Of a stretch of 64,000 nt of DNA, positions 31,812-43,416 are shown piece after piece. The notes under the pieces are model-generated. The model saw nothing but the letters and a program-made list of their open reading frames with translations. It had not been told where the DNA came from and did not search any database. A program made the translations under genes and the position numbers. Each line of letters starts with the position of its first letter. The first letter of the stretch is position 1. The stretch comes from Agapanthus africanus (Eukaryota; Streptophyta; Magnoliopsida; Asparagales; Amaryllidaceae): contig JASDDO010000001.1 of NCBI GenBank assembly GCA_030015575.1, positions 143,069,988-143,133,987 of the forward strand. The letters run 5' to 3'.

Positions 31812-32235
31812 TTAAGCGCAGTATTTCTTCAGGAAGCGACCGTTTATCGGCCTGAAAGGCCTTTCACCGTGCATGTCCATGAGTAGATAGGCCCCACCCT
31901 GGTAAACTTTATCTATAATGTACGGGCCTTCATAGTTTGGCTCGAATTTTCCCCGCTTGGCGCGATTGGGGATCATAGGCCTTTTGACCACTAGCACGAG
32001 TTCGCCTTGATGGAATGTCCTCGGTCGGGTCAATCTTTCGTATGAGCGCATCATCTTTGCTTTATAAGCTTCCAGATTTTGCTGTGCTATGAGCCTAGTT
32101 TCATCAAGGGCGTGAAGCTCCTCAAGCCGAAGGTGGGCATTTTCTTCGTCCGTCAGCTCGTAGTGGACTGCCACTCGTAGAGAGGGTAACTCTATCTCGA
32201 GGGGGAGTACTGCTTCCGTACCGAACACCAACGCG
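31812..32235 (-). pseudogene. Element B integrase C-terminal domain, frameshifted from the core
   Basis: The frame shows YALVFGTEAVLPLEIELPS, the usual end of the integrase core, then the DNA-binding tail with GELVLVVKRP and KFEPNYEGPYIIDKVY and the end PFRPINGRFLKKYCA. One base is missing near 32236 compared with element A, so it no longer follows on from the RT-integrase frame. Without this shift it would complete the polyprotein. Confidence 0.8.
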
Positions 32236-34822
32236 TAGGCGTTGTGTTCGTGGCCGTCTTGAATGTAGTTCGATATGCCCAAAGAGCTTCTTGCAGTCTT
32301 TCGTGCCAATCTTTCTTATTACGGGACACTGTTTTCTTTATGATTTTTGTTAATGTCTTGTTGAAGGCTTCAGCTAGTCCATTGGCTCGCGGATTATAAA
32401 CCGAGGAATATCTCCAGTCTATATTATGCTGTTGCGTGAAGCGACTGATCTTGTGGCTTCTGTAAGCTGGCCCGTTATCGGAGATGATCCGTCGCGGAGT
32501 TCCAAATCGATATATGACATGCGTCTTGAAGAAGTGGAGGATATTTTCCGTCTTCACCTCTCTTAACGGTACTGCTTCCGCCCATTTAGAGAAGTAGTCA
32601 GTCGTTGCCAGGATGAAACGGTGTCCCCTAGATGATGCTGGTTCGATGGGGCCGACTATATCAGTCCCCCACATCTCGAATGGCCAGCTAGCCACCGTTG
32701 GATGTAGTGGATTTGGGTGCTGGTGGATGAAGTCCCCATGAATTTGGCATGAGTGGCAGTGCTTCGCATATTCGATGCAGTCCTGAATCATCGTAGGCCA
32801 GTAGTAGCCCATCCGTTTTATCTTCAACTTCATCTTAGGGCCTGCTTGATGAGAACCGCAGAGTCCGTCGTGAACTTCCTGGACGATCCTTTTCGCTTCG
32901 TCAGGTCCTAAGCATCTCAGCCACAGAGAATCAAATGACCTCTTGTACAGAGTATCGTTGACGAAGGCGAAATACAGAGCTCGTTTCATGAGCTGATGTC
33001 TTATAGACGCTTCTTCAGGCATTCGGTGGGACTTGAAGTAGTCTATGAAGACCTCTCTCCAATCCTCAACCTTCTCATGGTCTTTTATTTGTAAGGTCGC
33101 TTGCTCAGTCACTCCCTTCTCTTCGGGTGATCCCGGAGGTATTTCTGCGGGGGCGAGCACCCGACGACTTTGTACCATGATTCTAACCTCATCGATGTTC
33201 TCGTCAGCCAGTTCTTTAGCAAGCTTAGCTAACGCGTCCGCTTTGCTATTTTCTGCGCGTGGTATACTTTCCAAAGTATAGGAGGGAATTTGGGTCAGCA
33301 ATTGTTGCACCTTTTCCCCGTATTTTACCAATTCCGGTTTGCATGTTTGGTAATCGCCGTTCACTTGACTAACGACTAGCTGAGAGTCCCCATATATGAG
33401 GAGGCTTTCAATTCCCATGTCAATGGCGATCTCGAGACCTGCTATCAAAGCTTCATATTCAGCTTCATTATTCGTTCTCGGCTCTGTCAAGGAGAAAGCG
33501 AAGCGCATTATTCCTCCTTGTGGGGTCACGAAGATAAGGCCTACTCCCGATTTGATCATTGGCGTACTTTGTTTGTGCTTTTTCATGGAAGATGCTCCAT
33601 CGAAATAAAGCTCCCAACGGGTATCACCACTGTCGATTGCGTCGAACGCATGTTTGTCTGGCAAATCGCACTTTAGGGGAGCATCGGCAGGTATCGGGTG
33701 CTCAGCAAGGAAGTCGGCGATGGCCTGGCCTTTCACTGCCTTGAGAGGTCGGTACGTTATCGAGAACTCCATTAAGAGCAGGGCCCATTTAGCGAGTCGT
33801 CCCGTCAATATGGCCTTTGACATTAGGTATTTGAGAGGGTCCACCTTTGAAATGAGATGGACTTCATGTGCTAATGCGTAATGTCTAAGCTTTGTTATTG
33901 CGAAGATCAACGCTAAGCAGTGTTTTTCAATGGGGGAGTAGTTGCTTTCTGCCCCCAGCAGAACTCGACTTAAGTAGTAGAGTGCTCTTTCTTTTCCCTG
34001 GTCATTCTCCTGCGCCCATAACGCGCCTAAAGAACCTTCGAGAGCAGTTGTATAAAGAATGAGAGGCTTTCCCTTAACCGGAGCAGCCAACACCGGCGGG
34101 TTCTGCAGGTATTGCTTGATCTCGTCTAGCGCGCTTTGGCATCTTTGATCCCAGACGAATGGGGTTCCCTTCTTCATCAGGTGGCTATAGGGACGGCACT
34201 TGCCTGAAAGATTGGCTATAAATCGCCGTATGTATGCGAGCTTCCCTTGGAGAGACCGCAACTGTTTGAGAGTCCTCGGCGGAGGCATTTCCATGATTGC
34301 CTTGATCTTGGACGGATCTATTTCGATACCCCGGTGTCGAACAATGAATCCCAGGAATTTTCCTGAGGAAACTCCGAATGCACACTTGAGCGGATTCATC
34401 TTCAAGTTGTATTGCCGAAGACGTTGAAATACGGTCTTCAGATGCTCGAGATGTTCCTCATATGATTTGCTTTTAACAACGAGGTCGTCGATATAGCATT
34501 CGACGACCTCGTGTATAAGGTCATCGAAGATCTTCGTCATGGCCCTTTGGTAGGTGGCACCGGCGTTCTTTAAACCGAAGGGCATCACCTTGTAACAGAA
34601 TATTCCCAAAGGAGTCCGGAAAGCCGTATGTTTCTGGTCTTCAGGATGCATTTTTATTTGATTATATCCTGATGAGCCGTCCATGAATGAGAAAATCTCA
34701 TGCGTGGACGTATTGTCTATCATCAGTTCGGTGACTGGTACTGGGAAATCATCCTTCGGGCAGGCTTTGTTGAGATCCCGAAAGTCCACGCATATGCGCA
34801 CCGTTCCATTTTTCTTCATCAC
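32236..34822 (-). CDS. Element B reverse transcriptase, RNase H and integrase core
   Basis: The open frame of about 860 residues begins in RT. VRICVDFRDLNKACP is at residues 8-22, FMDGSSGYNQI at about 46-56 and catalytic YIDD at 110-113. RT connection follows, then RNase H with ELYFDGASS, NNEAEYEALIAGLE and YGDSQLVVSQ carrying the acidic residues. Integrase has GSHQ and CHSC of the zinc region, then the core with GTDIVGP, SDNGPAY and NGLAEAFNK supplying the D-D-E triad. All catalytic residues are present. The frame is nevertheless cut off at both ends: a +1 shift at an A-run (34887-34892) upstream and a one-base loss near 32236 downstream. Confidence 0.85.
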
Positions 34823-34844
34823 TGGGACGATATTAGCAATCCAT

Positions 34845-36477
34845 TCAGGGTATTGAACCTCCTGGATAAAGCCAGAGTCTATCAGCTTTTTTGACTTCAG
34901 CGTTGATGCTCATCTCGAGCTCAAGCCGCATTCTTCTCGGCGCTTGTTTAACTGGCTTGACACCCGGGGATATCGCCAGTCTATGTACAGCAACTTCTGG
35001 ATCAAGTCCTGGCATCTCGGAATAGTTCCATGCGAAGCAATCTTTATGCTGTACAAGGACGTCCTTTAACGCAGCCACCTTCTCTTCAGACAACAGCTCG
35101 CTGACAAATGTCGGTCGCGGATAGTTTACCGTCCCCAACTCAATCTTCTTAAGGTTATCTGCAGTGATATGGATTCCATCCTCCAGCTCTTTTGGCGCTG
35201 GTGGGAATTCTGAGATTATCTCGTCGCTGCTGTTTTCGAAACACCAAGGGAGCTCATCTATGTCCTCGGGCTCTTCTTTTAATATTGTAATCATGTGACA
35301 GGTGCGAATTCGCTTCCAATCCCAATGTGGAACTGGTTCCTCTTTCGTGGCCTTGGGCTCATGCTTTTGTGGTGGCGTTATCCTCCAGTTGTCGGACAGA
35401 GCGAACTTGCCAAGCTGATACTGATCTTCGACCCAATTCTTGAAGGTAAAGCAATCCTCGAGAGGGTGCCCTATTACTTGATGGTAAGAGCAATAGTCCA
35501 GATGTGAGACTTCGCCTGCTCGTTCGGGGTGCTTAGTCTCCGGCAGTGTAAGCATCTGATGTTTTAGAGCAAGGTCAAGTATCTTCTTCGTCTTGTCCCG
35601 AGGAAACGAGTATGCTCGCCCTATTTTCTTCATAAGGGATAGATCAATAACGCTCGACTCCTGTTTGCGTGGCTTCTTAGCCCTGCTTTGTTGTTGTTGA
35701 GCGCCTTTTTGGCCTTTCGACTTATTTCTGCTTTTGAGCTGAGCCTTCTTTATAACGGGTTGACAAGGAGCGGCATTTTCATCCTTTACGGCCTGTTGGA
35801 GAAGGCGTTGCGTCTTGGCTTTCTCGTAGATGGCCGTCTCACGGTTGTGATCATCTCGGACTTTTTGACCAGCTTTCTTTATAAGTCTGTCCATTTGTTC
35901 CTCGAACGACGGACTGGGCTCTTTTGCATCTGGAACTTTCACTGGCTTAGGATTAGCGTCCTCCCATTGAGCATCCGCTTCTTCATCAAGGTCATACACG
36001 ACGTAGCAGCCGGGTAGTAACTCTCGTTTCTTTGACCGGATGTATCCAAGCCCTCTTGTTTCCATTCTCCCGTTAGGCAGTTTGCGTTGGGTCCCGGGAA
36101 CGTTCCAGACCCTGTCATAGAATTTGGCCTCTCTAACTGTCTGTTTGAAGGATATCCCCTGGCGTTTCAGCAGCTTCTTCAAACCCTCTGTATAATATCT
36201 GGGAAGACGGATAGGCTGAAGCCTGTCGAGCGCAGGATCTGCGCCATGCCAGATTTCTTTTTTCACCTTGGTTTCTTCAGAGCGGTAAAACAGAATTGCT
36301 TTCTCGTTTTCTCGCCTGGGAGGGATATAGAATGTCCGCAGCTTTTCTACACTGTAGATATTAAGTGCGTCCAGTTCTTTATGATGTTTAGGCGGCACCA
36401 TGGCGATTTGCAGACTTTGCTCTTCATCAGCGGAAGCTTGTATTGAAGGTCGAGCAGAGAATACGACATGGACCTCG
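34845..36477 (-). pseudogene. Element B linker between protease and RT with third CHHC knuckle
   Basis: An open frame that continues the protease polyprotein on the far side of the solo LTR. It includes a Lys/Gln-rich segment (KSKGQKGAQQQQSRAKKP), a CX2HX4HX4C knuckle (DYCSYHQVIGHPLEDC, then FKNWVEDQYQLGKFALS) and an acidic stretch before RT (AWNYSEMPGLDPEVAV). The downstream end runs out of frame at an A-run of six (34887-34892, T on the plus strand), where element A has five. About 35900-36480 is basic, including GLKKLLKRQG. Confidence 0.75.
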
Positions 36478-38683
36478 TGTAGGGTTCCTAGGCACGCTAA
36501 TGAGGTCTCACAAGGCATCAACCATGCCAATTTCAAATTTTACGGGTGCCGAGAAACCCTAATACGGATCGTTAACTAGATGTCTAGGCGAAAAAGAAAC
36601 TAGTTTACAACTAAACTAAAAGAACGGAAATACAACCTTTGTAGATCCGTTTCTCCACCTCCATAGCTCCATGATGAAGTCCTCTCCGCTGTCCAAATCG
36701 AACCATGACTCTAGCATCGGCTTCATCGGAGAAAAAGCGGGCTAGGTCATCGACGACGATGCCGAAGATGATCTACGTCGAGGCATCACTAGATCAAGAT
36801 CCACCTTCACCAAGCCATGAAAACTTGTGAAGGAAACACCCTATACTACTTGGCAAGAGGTAGAGGATGAAGAAATAGGAAGTGGGTTCACTTTAGAATT
36901 GGATTTCTCACTCTCTTTCATCAATCACCATTGATGAAGCAAGCTTCTTCATGTGAAGAAGAAGAAGATGATGATGATAATGTTATGATAAGATTAATTC
37001 AAAAGGAAAATAAAATGCATACTTATCATAATCCAAACATGGTCAAGTGTAGAGAATAAACTAGGGTTAGGTCAATGGTTAGGGTTAAGCATGAAGACAA
37101 AAATGGTGACTTAGTCAAAAGCTTCATGAAGTTTCAACATGCATCCAAAGAAAGCCACCATTTTCCTTTCATATTCTTTTCCATAAAGAAATAAATAAAT
37201 AAATGAATAAAAGGAAAACCCTAACCATTACACAACTATGGTTTAATCTTTACACATGCTCAAGTAAGCATGTATCATCAAACATGATACAATCAAGTGC
37301 ACAAAAGTATATCACATATACAACTTGTGAACTTTAAGTGAGAAAATCCATTTAAAGTGAACAAATATTAGTTAATGCAAAGTAATATATCAAATATATA
37401 ATTATACATTAAATCATTAAATCAACACTTGATTTAACGATCCGGTCATATCGCATATGACCGACTAATATCCAATGTATCGATTTATCGAATCAATCAT
37501 TGATTCGATAACTAGGTTATATCACATACAACCAATCGATACATTCATCACGAGAATAGAATACGGTATCACATACACGCATTATTCTCGGTCCCACACA
37601 TATCTCATATGCGCTCCTATTTCGTTTCGCTTGAGCCAGGAAACCTCTGTGTAGGACTCTAAAGACTCGTCAATACGCCGGCAGCAGATGATGATCATAT
37701 CAATCACCCACAAACCGCAAGCGGTCTGCTAAACGTAACGGCCACCCGGGTGTTGAGCGATCAGAAGATCGACGAGCAAGCCCGCTCATACTCCTGTGAA
37801 TCCAACCAGTAACACTTACCGTACAGTCCGGTCTGTCCGTCTGATCTGTCGCATATCTCGCCTAGGGGTGGTAAATGTCAGACCCCAATAGCTCGATAAG
37901 TCGTGTCGATATGAGGTCTATAACAGATCGAGAAACTACTGGTAACACTTACCAGTAAATCTCAGCAACCCTGGCCAGGGATTTCCGGTTACAGCCAATC
38001 GAACACAGCGCAACATCAACTCCCTATACCGGGAGAGACGAATCCCCTCCTATCGCTCATTGCCTTCATGTGACTCGGGACTGTACCCAAAAACCACCGT
38101 TTTGCACGCCCTCTTGGATGTGGTAAGGTGGAAATCAAAGCACAGTGGGAACCACACAAGACTCTATGACGATCTCGGGTCAACAGACTACTCTGTACCA
38201 GTGTCACCAGAGAACTGCCATCTGACGTAAGGTATAATACCATCTGGGAGTTCTCGGCGAGTCCGTCCAGTGTACCCAGTCTCCACTGAGCACCCGTATA
38301 TCATCTCTGATGTCAAACACCAATGGATATGGGATCATCCATCGTCTATCTGTATGGGTCGAGAAGGTATACGTCAGTCTACTCTGGTATATCGATGCCC
38401 CGTCTCGATATACCCACGACTAGGGACTTTGAAGGATGTACTTATGGACTACCATGTCCCCACTAGTATGATCTACATCATAGTCTAGGTAGTCAAGTAC
38501 ACATCCTAAGGGCTTTACCAACATGTATCAGAGAGACAATCGGTATACACGTTAAGGTAAAGAGTAACCAGATAGCATACTATCATGTCGAGCGAGAAAG
38601 TCCTCCCTATATATGTCCAAGCATCCACTACAATATACATCCAATGTACAGTAATGGCCTCTAGGGCATACATATAACTAACA
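36478..38683 (-). repeat. Solo copia LTR inserted in the pol of element B
   Basis: It begins TGTAGGGTTCCTAGGCACGC and ends CATATAACTAACA, as do the two LTRs of element H. The 5-base duplication CCTCG is at 36473-36477 and 38684-38688. There is no internal region, so it is the product of recombination between two LTRs of a full copia element. It interrupts B between protease and linker. Length is 2206 bases against 2184-2185 for H. Apart from an incidental 75-codon frame (38016-38243, minus strand) it is noncoding. Confidence 0.92.
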
Positions 38684-40049
38684 CCTCGTCCTTCGAATCG
38701 CTACCAAAGACCAATGTAGGAGTGGATGGTCCTGGCTTGTTATGTTGGGGCGGACCCGAATACACTATCTCCTCTTCTTCCTCGGTGTCACTGCCGAAGA
38801 CAGGGATGGTGGCATTAGTTTTATTCTCCGGCTTGTGACACTTCTCCGTGTCTTCGAAATCCGGTAAGAAGTATTTGGCGTCTTCGTATTTGCGGACCTC
38901 GTTCATAGAGAACGGGTTCAGTTCTCCCGTCACGGTATACTCGAAACCATCCTTAAAATACTTCATAAACTGATGTTGTGTAGAAGGGATGATGTTGTAC
39001 TCGTGTAACCATGGTCGGCCGAGCAAAGCGTTGTAGCATGTCTTGGCGTCTATGACGTGGAACTTAATGTCCGTGACGAGTAGCCCGAAGCGTAGTGTCA
39101 GTATCACAGATCCAAGAGTCTTTGACGATTGGGAGTCAAACCCGGAGATGGTGATCTTGTCCCGAGCAAGTGGCTGGACGCTCATGCAGATTTCCTTCAA
39201 CACCCACACGTTGAGTAGGTTAACAGACGACCCGTTATCGATCAGGATTTTGCCTATCTTTATATCATGGCAGTATTCCGAGACATAGAGAGGGCGATTG
39301 TGTTCGCACGTCCTAAGTAGAAGGTCTTCATCGCCAAAAGTAACATCAGCCGTGTGCACTTCCTCTAATTCATCCTTCATCTTTTCCTCGGCCAGGCATG
39401 CTTGGAATTGTTCCGGGTCTTGGAGCGCCTTAATCAACGAATCTCTCGCCTCTTTTGATAGCAAAAGGGCGTCAAGAATGCTGAGCTGTGAGGGCAGCTT
39501 CCTCAAATGTGCTAAGACGTTGTAATCCACCTTATTCTTCTTTGGTGGGTCTTTGGCAGCTAGCTCTTCCACCACTTGGTCATCTAAGATGATATCTTCA
39601 GAGACCTTTTCTTTCCCTTTATCTTTTCTGTTCGAGGGTCCGAGGTTCTTTTCGGGCAGCGTGCGATTACGTAGCCGGATATTTTCGCAAACCTTTGGTT
39701 CTTCTTCTGTTCTCGAAGCGGACTCTTTGAAGAGAGGGGCAAGTTCTAGTTCTTCATCAGAATCACTTCCGAATGTAGGCACTTGTGATCCACTGGTGTT
39801 AACCATGCGACAATCGCCAGCAGTTCTTTTAAGCCTTTCGGTCATATTTCTTTGCTCTCGACGAGCTTTACGCTTTTCCCGCTTAAAGTGTTGTCGGTGA
39901 GCAACGTATCCTTGCCACCATCTATCGAAAGCTTTGCACTCTTGAGTGGGGTGCGAAATCTTTTGATGATACAAGCAATAAGACGGGTGCATTTTCGCTT
40001 CACCGGTAATTTCTTCTTCGGAGGATGGTAGCTTCATACCCATTGACAT
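38684..40049 (-). pseudogene. Element B Gag end and aspartic protease, cut by the solo LTR
   Basis: The polyprotein segment starts near the end of Gag (a KISHPTQEC-type CHHC knuckle at about residue 28-38), continues through the SILDALLLSKEARDSL region and enters the protease with ILIDNGSSVNLLNV and ALLGRPWL. As in A the triplet is Asp-Asn-Gly. The frame passes into the solo LTR after EVLV. An ATG at 40049 is internal and not a true start. Confidence 0.75.
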
Positions 40050-40053
40050 GGCC

Positions 40054-40880
40054 TTAGCAAACTTCTTTTTTTATCTTGAATTGGCTTTTGTTGGTAGCGG
40101 AGATGTTCAGCTCCAACGGGATTATCTCAGCTCCTTCATCAAGTCGCTGGCGCTTGGCCCTTTCAAATATAACCGCCTCGCGCTCCCGATCAGCTTTACT
40201 TTTCAACCGAGCCTCATTAAGGAATGCGTTTATTACTTCATCTGATGGCCCCAGAACTTTTGGTTCAGAATCTGCCCCCAGCGTTTCAGTACAAGGGGTC
40301 TCCTCATCGTTCGAATAGGAAATCATATGACAGCTCGCCACGCATTCTTCAGCTTCATCTGACGAACTTTCTCCCTCACCTTCCTCTTGAAAGACGTGGT
40401 TGAGGAATTCTTGGAGCGTAATGGGAGTCCGTGCCTTTTGGTTGTATTCTTCCAACGCGTCAATTTGCTTTTGTAAGTCCGTGTGTTTGCCACCAGGCTT
40501 CATGGGCTTCTTAGATTTCTTCTTCTTCTTTTTCGAAGATTTTGACGGCTGGCTGCAAGTGCTTAAACCGCCACCATCGGTCCTTGGAGTTGGATGTGGC
40601 TTCAACATCCCTTCAATGACCTGCGGTTCCAACGGATTCTTCCACTTGACCGCTGGACATGTCTGAAGATCGTTTAGCATCCTCTTTGTCTTGGTTGATA
40701 ATACAACCTCCCAAGGAGCTTCTTCAATGACGGAGCATGTTGCCCTCGGCGTATTCGTCCCCTTAGAGGTGTGGGGCTGCGGGGGATTCACCTTCTATAT
40801 GTCAGATAACGCGAACTTGCCCTGTCGGTACTGGTTTTCAAGCCAATTCTTGAAAACGTAGCAATCTTCGATCGGATGGC
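40054..40880 (-). pseudogene. Element B Gag C-terminal extension, broken
   Basis: It contains a Lys-rich tract (SSKKKKKKSKKPMKPGG) and the EEYNQKARTPITLQEFLNHV segment shared with A. It is broken by TAG at 40795-40797, where A reads Trp, and by an extra A in a run of seven (40066-40072), which puts it out of frame with the protease part. Confidence 0.75.
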
Positions 40881-40887
40881 CTAGTAC

Positions 40888-42336
40888 TCAATGATAAGGA
40901 CAGTAGTTGGGCTCGTTGACGTCACTTGGTTGCAACGGACGTTTTGGATCCGGCAAATTTATGAGTCTGTTGCGCAACGCCAGCTCGAATAACCTCCTCG
41001 TTTTACCACGGGGAAAGGAATAAGGACGTCCCATCCTATCCTCAAGGGGCACGTACGGTCGCGTATTATTTTGACGAGCAACCGGCTTCGAGTCACTCAG
41101 TTGTTGTTGAGCATTAGCGACGACGATCGCTTTTCCCTTCCCTTTGTCATTTCGGGTGTCTGGCCTTGGAAGAGGGGGTTTATGGCCCATTTGATCCATT
41201 TGCGCTAGTTTGTCAATCAAAGCCTGGAAGGTAGTCGGCTTGAAAAACATCATAAACTGCGAGATGGTTGCTTGTGGATCGAGGGTTCCCACAAACATAC
41301 CCACCGCGGGAGCTTCTTCAATGCGCTGCTCACACTTTGACCATAAGTTCCGCCATCGTATAGCGTACTGAACCCACGTCTCGCCGGGTTTTACCCTGGC
41401 GTTAATCAGTGCTGTCATCGGGGTACATTCATTAGCGCTTGCAAAACGCTGAGTAAACAACAGCTCCATCTCCGCGAAGGTTTTAATAGAGTCGTTCGGG
41501 AGCTCAGAGTACCATTCGAACGCCGTATCCGATAAGCTTCCAACAAACTGGCGAAGCAAAAGCTTGTCATCTCCACCGGTGTTGCCGCAGAGTGCCCTGA
41601 ACTGGGCAACATGCTGGTGAGGATTGCCCGTCCCCTTGTAGACATGGAACTTGGAAATCGTATAACCTGGCGGGTATTTGATTTGATCGTACCAACTCGG
41701 ATATGGTCTCCCCGTTTTCACGACCTGGCCGGCTGTTTCGGTTGCATGATGAACCCGTATTTGCTGGGCGATGTATTCATCCAAATCAGCTTTGGAGATT
41801 GTATCCTCTTTAGCTGCGGACAGAACTGGTGGAGGATTCGACGTCTCTCCCCTATCGTCTTCAAGAATGATTGGGGGATCTTCAGCAGGTGGATCTTGTT
41901 GAATCATCATACCCACCATATCCTGGAACAGGAGGGCCATTTTCTTTATGTTGGCTGCCTACTCCGCAGCCTCTTTATCCTTCTTCTCTAGTACGCGACG
42001 AAGGAATTCAGCATCCGTTTCTTGTTCTTGACGCTCGTCCGAGGACGTTTCAGGGGTTTCTTTTGGCCCTGTAAGTGCGGCCATAGCGTTCATCATCTCT
42101 TGGAGCTTCTGCTGTTGCTCCTGAGCCTTGGTCACTGACCTCGTGTGCGGTCTATGACCTGTTGATATGCGGCTATCCTCCTTTCCCGATGCCACATAAA
42201 CTGTATGAACTATCATGTCCCCTGACTTAGGGCGTTTGGGTTCGCCATTTTTAACTTTTGCCACTGACGCGGGAGTTTTCTATGGCCTCCTTCTTTTGTG
42301 GGCCGTTGGGGTTGAAGGAGCCGTTAAAGTGGGCAT
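40888..42336 (-). pseudogene. Element B Gag, broken by three stops
   Basis: The start is taken at the ATG at 42336 (MPTLTAPSTP), matching A. An N-terminal basic region and a Gln/Glu-rich helix (AQEQQQKLQEMMNAM) are followed by the gag core with FEWYSELPNDSIKTF and ELLFTQRF and then by the first CHHC knuckle. TAG stops are at 42280-42282 and 41959-41961 (the latter where A has Gln) and a TGA at 40888-40890 lies inside the knuckle. The core domain itself is uninterrupted (40891-41958). Confidence 0.8.
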
Positions 42337-42468
42337 CCTAGCAATCGTTGTCCTTTCCTGTTTGATCGGACGGTCCTTTTCTTTTTCCACCTTCGCCTTT
42401 TTTCGTTGACGGGAGTGATCCGTGTCGATCACGGAGTCTTGAACCCTCCTCCAAACTTTATATATTTT

Positions 42469-43266
42469 TTAGGACAGCCGTTGAGGGGGCTGTTTTTGCT
42501 TCGTTTCCGGAACTCTCTCCGCGGGCGGAGATCTTTTCAATGTAGCGGTTGGAGAGTTCTTCCGTACCCTCCTCAGCAGTTCAAAGCTGTTCCCAGTTGG
42601 AACAGCAGCGTTGACTTCCACCATTGGAGCAGGTAGAGTTAGCCCTGAGGGGGAGTTGCCCCCTGCCTTCCTCACTCGTTGCCAATGGCGACGTCGAGCA
42701 CGGCGAGCCGTTGGGATTGGCTCAGAGATTGAGATAGTTTCTTTTTGCCCCCTGTCTGAATGAGGCGCCGCCGGTGTTAACCTCTTAAAGACTGAGGTTG
42801 TCTTCTGAGGGGTGATATTCAACCTGCCGAAGACGGATCCCTGAGCAGATGCAGGAGCCGGAATCGTCAGTCTTGAAAAGACTGACTCTTTGATAGGGGA
42901 AGCCGCCTTGACGACTTCTGGGGCAGCAGTTATTGCCTTCCTTTGGACAGCCATTTTAGAGTTCAGATTTAGCCTGGTGAAAACAGAGGCTGTCGGTTTG
43001 GTAGCGGGCGACCCGTTGACAGGGGCCGTCGTAGCAGTGAGCCGGTCGAAGACCGACTTCTTGTTCACTTCCGGTGCAGGTATTGGCGCAGAGAAGCTTG
43101 TAGGTGGGATCATGGTCCCGAAGAACAGACCGGTGGTGGCTTGGGTCACCTGGTCTACCGGCAGAGCGAGGAAGGAAGCTGCTTGGGGCCCATATGCTAC
43201 ACCTCCCGGTGAGGTGGAGCGTCCGTTGCAGTGGCACTTCGAGCAGTTGGTCAACTTAGAGGCCAT
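42469..43266 (-). CDS. Element B ORF1, SVFxRL-repeat protein
   Basis: A 265-residue protein upstream of gag. Ogre-like elements carry an extra ORF here, with unknown function. The start at the ATG at 43266 (MASKLTNCSKC) matches A; the frame is open further back but only through leader. After a Cys-containing N-terminus and GLFFGTMIPPTSFSAP come five SVFxRL motifs (x is D, T, S, G, K) at intervals of about 20-30 residues. An Arg-rich patch (RRARRRHWQRVRK) and a Pro/Ser-rich end follow. The repeats look like short binding motifs. This is the only B gene of the gag-pol strand without a visible lesion. Confidence 0.7.
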   Translation of the reverse strand: MASKLTNCSKCHCNGRSTSPGGVAYGPQAASFLALPVDQVTQATTGLFFGTMIPPTSFSAPIPAPEVNKKSVFDRLTATTAPVNGSPATKPTASVFTRLNLNSKMAVQRKAITAAPEVVKAASPIKESVFSRLTIPAPASAQGSVFGRLNITPQKTTSVFKRLTPAAPHSDRGQKETISISEPIPTARRARRRHWQRVRKAGGNSPSGLTLPAPMVEVNAAVPTGNSFELLRRVRKNSPTATLKRSPPAERVPETKQKQPPQRLS

Positions 43267-43392
43267 TGAATCTTGAGTTCTGCGCCAGGAAAAAGACCAA
43301 ATCTTAGTAACTTGAAATCCGAAGGCAACCATTAACAAACCGCGAATGGTTCGCGAAGACGACACACGAAGCGTGGAGTGGAAAGAGGAAAA
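43267..43392 (-). other. Element B leader between primer site and ORF1
   Basis: A leader of about 126 bases, closely similar to 10197-10320 of A. It has no independent gene. Confidence 0.6.
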
Positions 43393-43416
43393 GGTCCCAC
43401 CGGGCGTGCCAGAATC
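43393..43416 (-). promoter_or_regulatory. Primer-binding site of element B
   Basis: The minus strand reads GATTC then TGGCACGCCCGGTGGGACC immediately inside the 5' LTR, identical to A. Confidence 0.8.

Noticed and set aside
38016..38243. 75-codon minus-strand frame recurring in all three copia LTRs (also 54901-55182, 63028-63255)
   Set aside because: Conserved only because the LTRs are homologous. No domain, and substitutions do not look constrained by eye. Could be revisited if more distant copies keep it.
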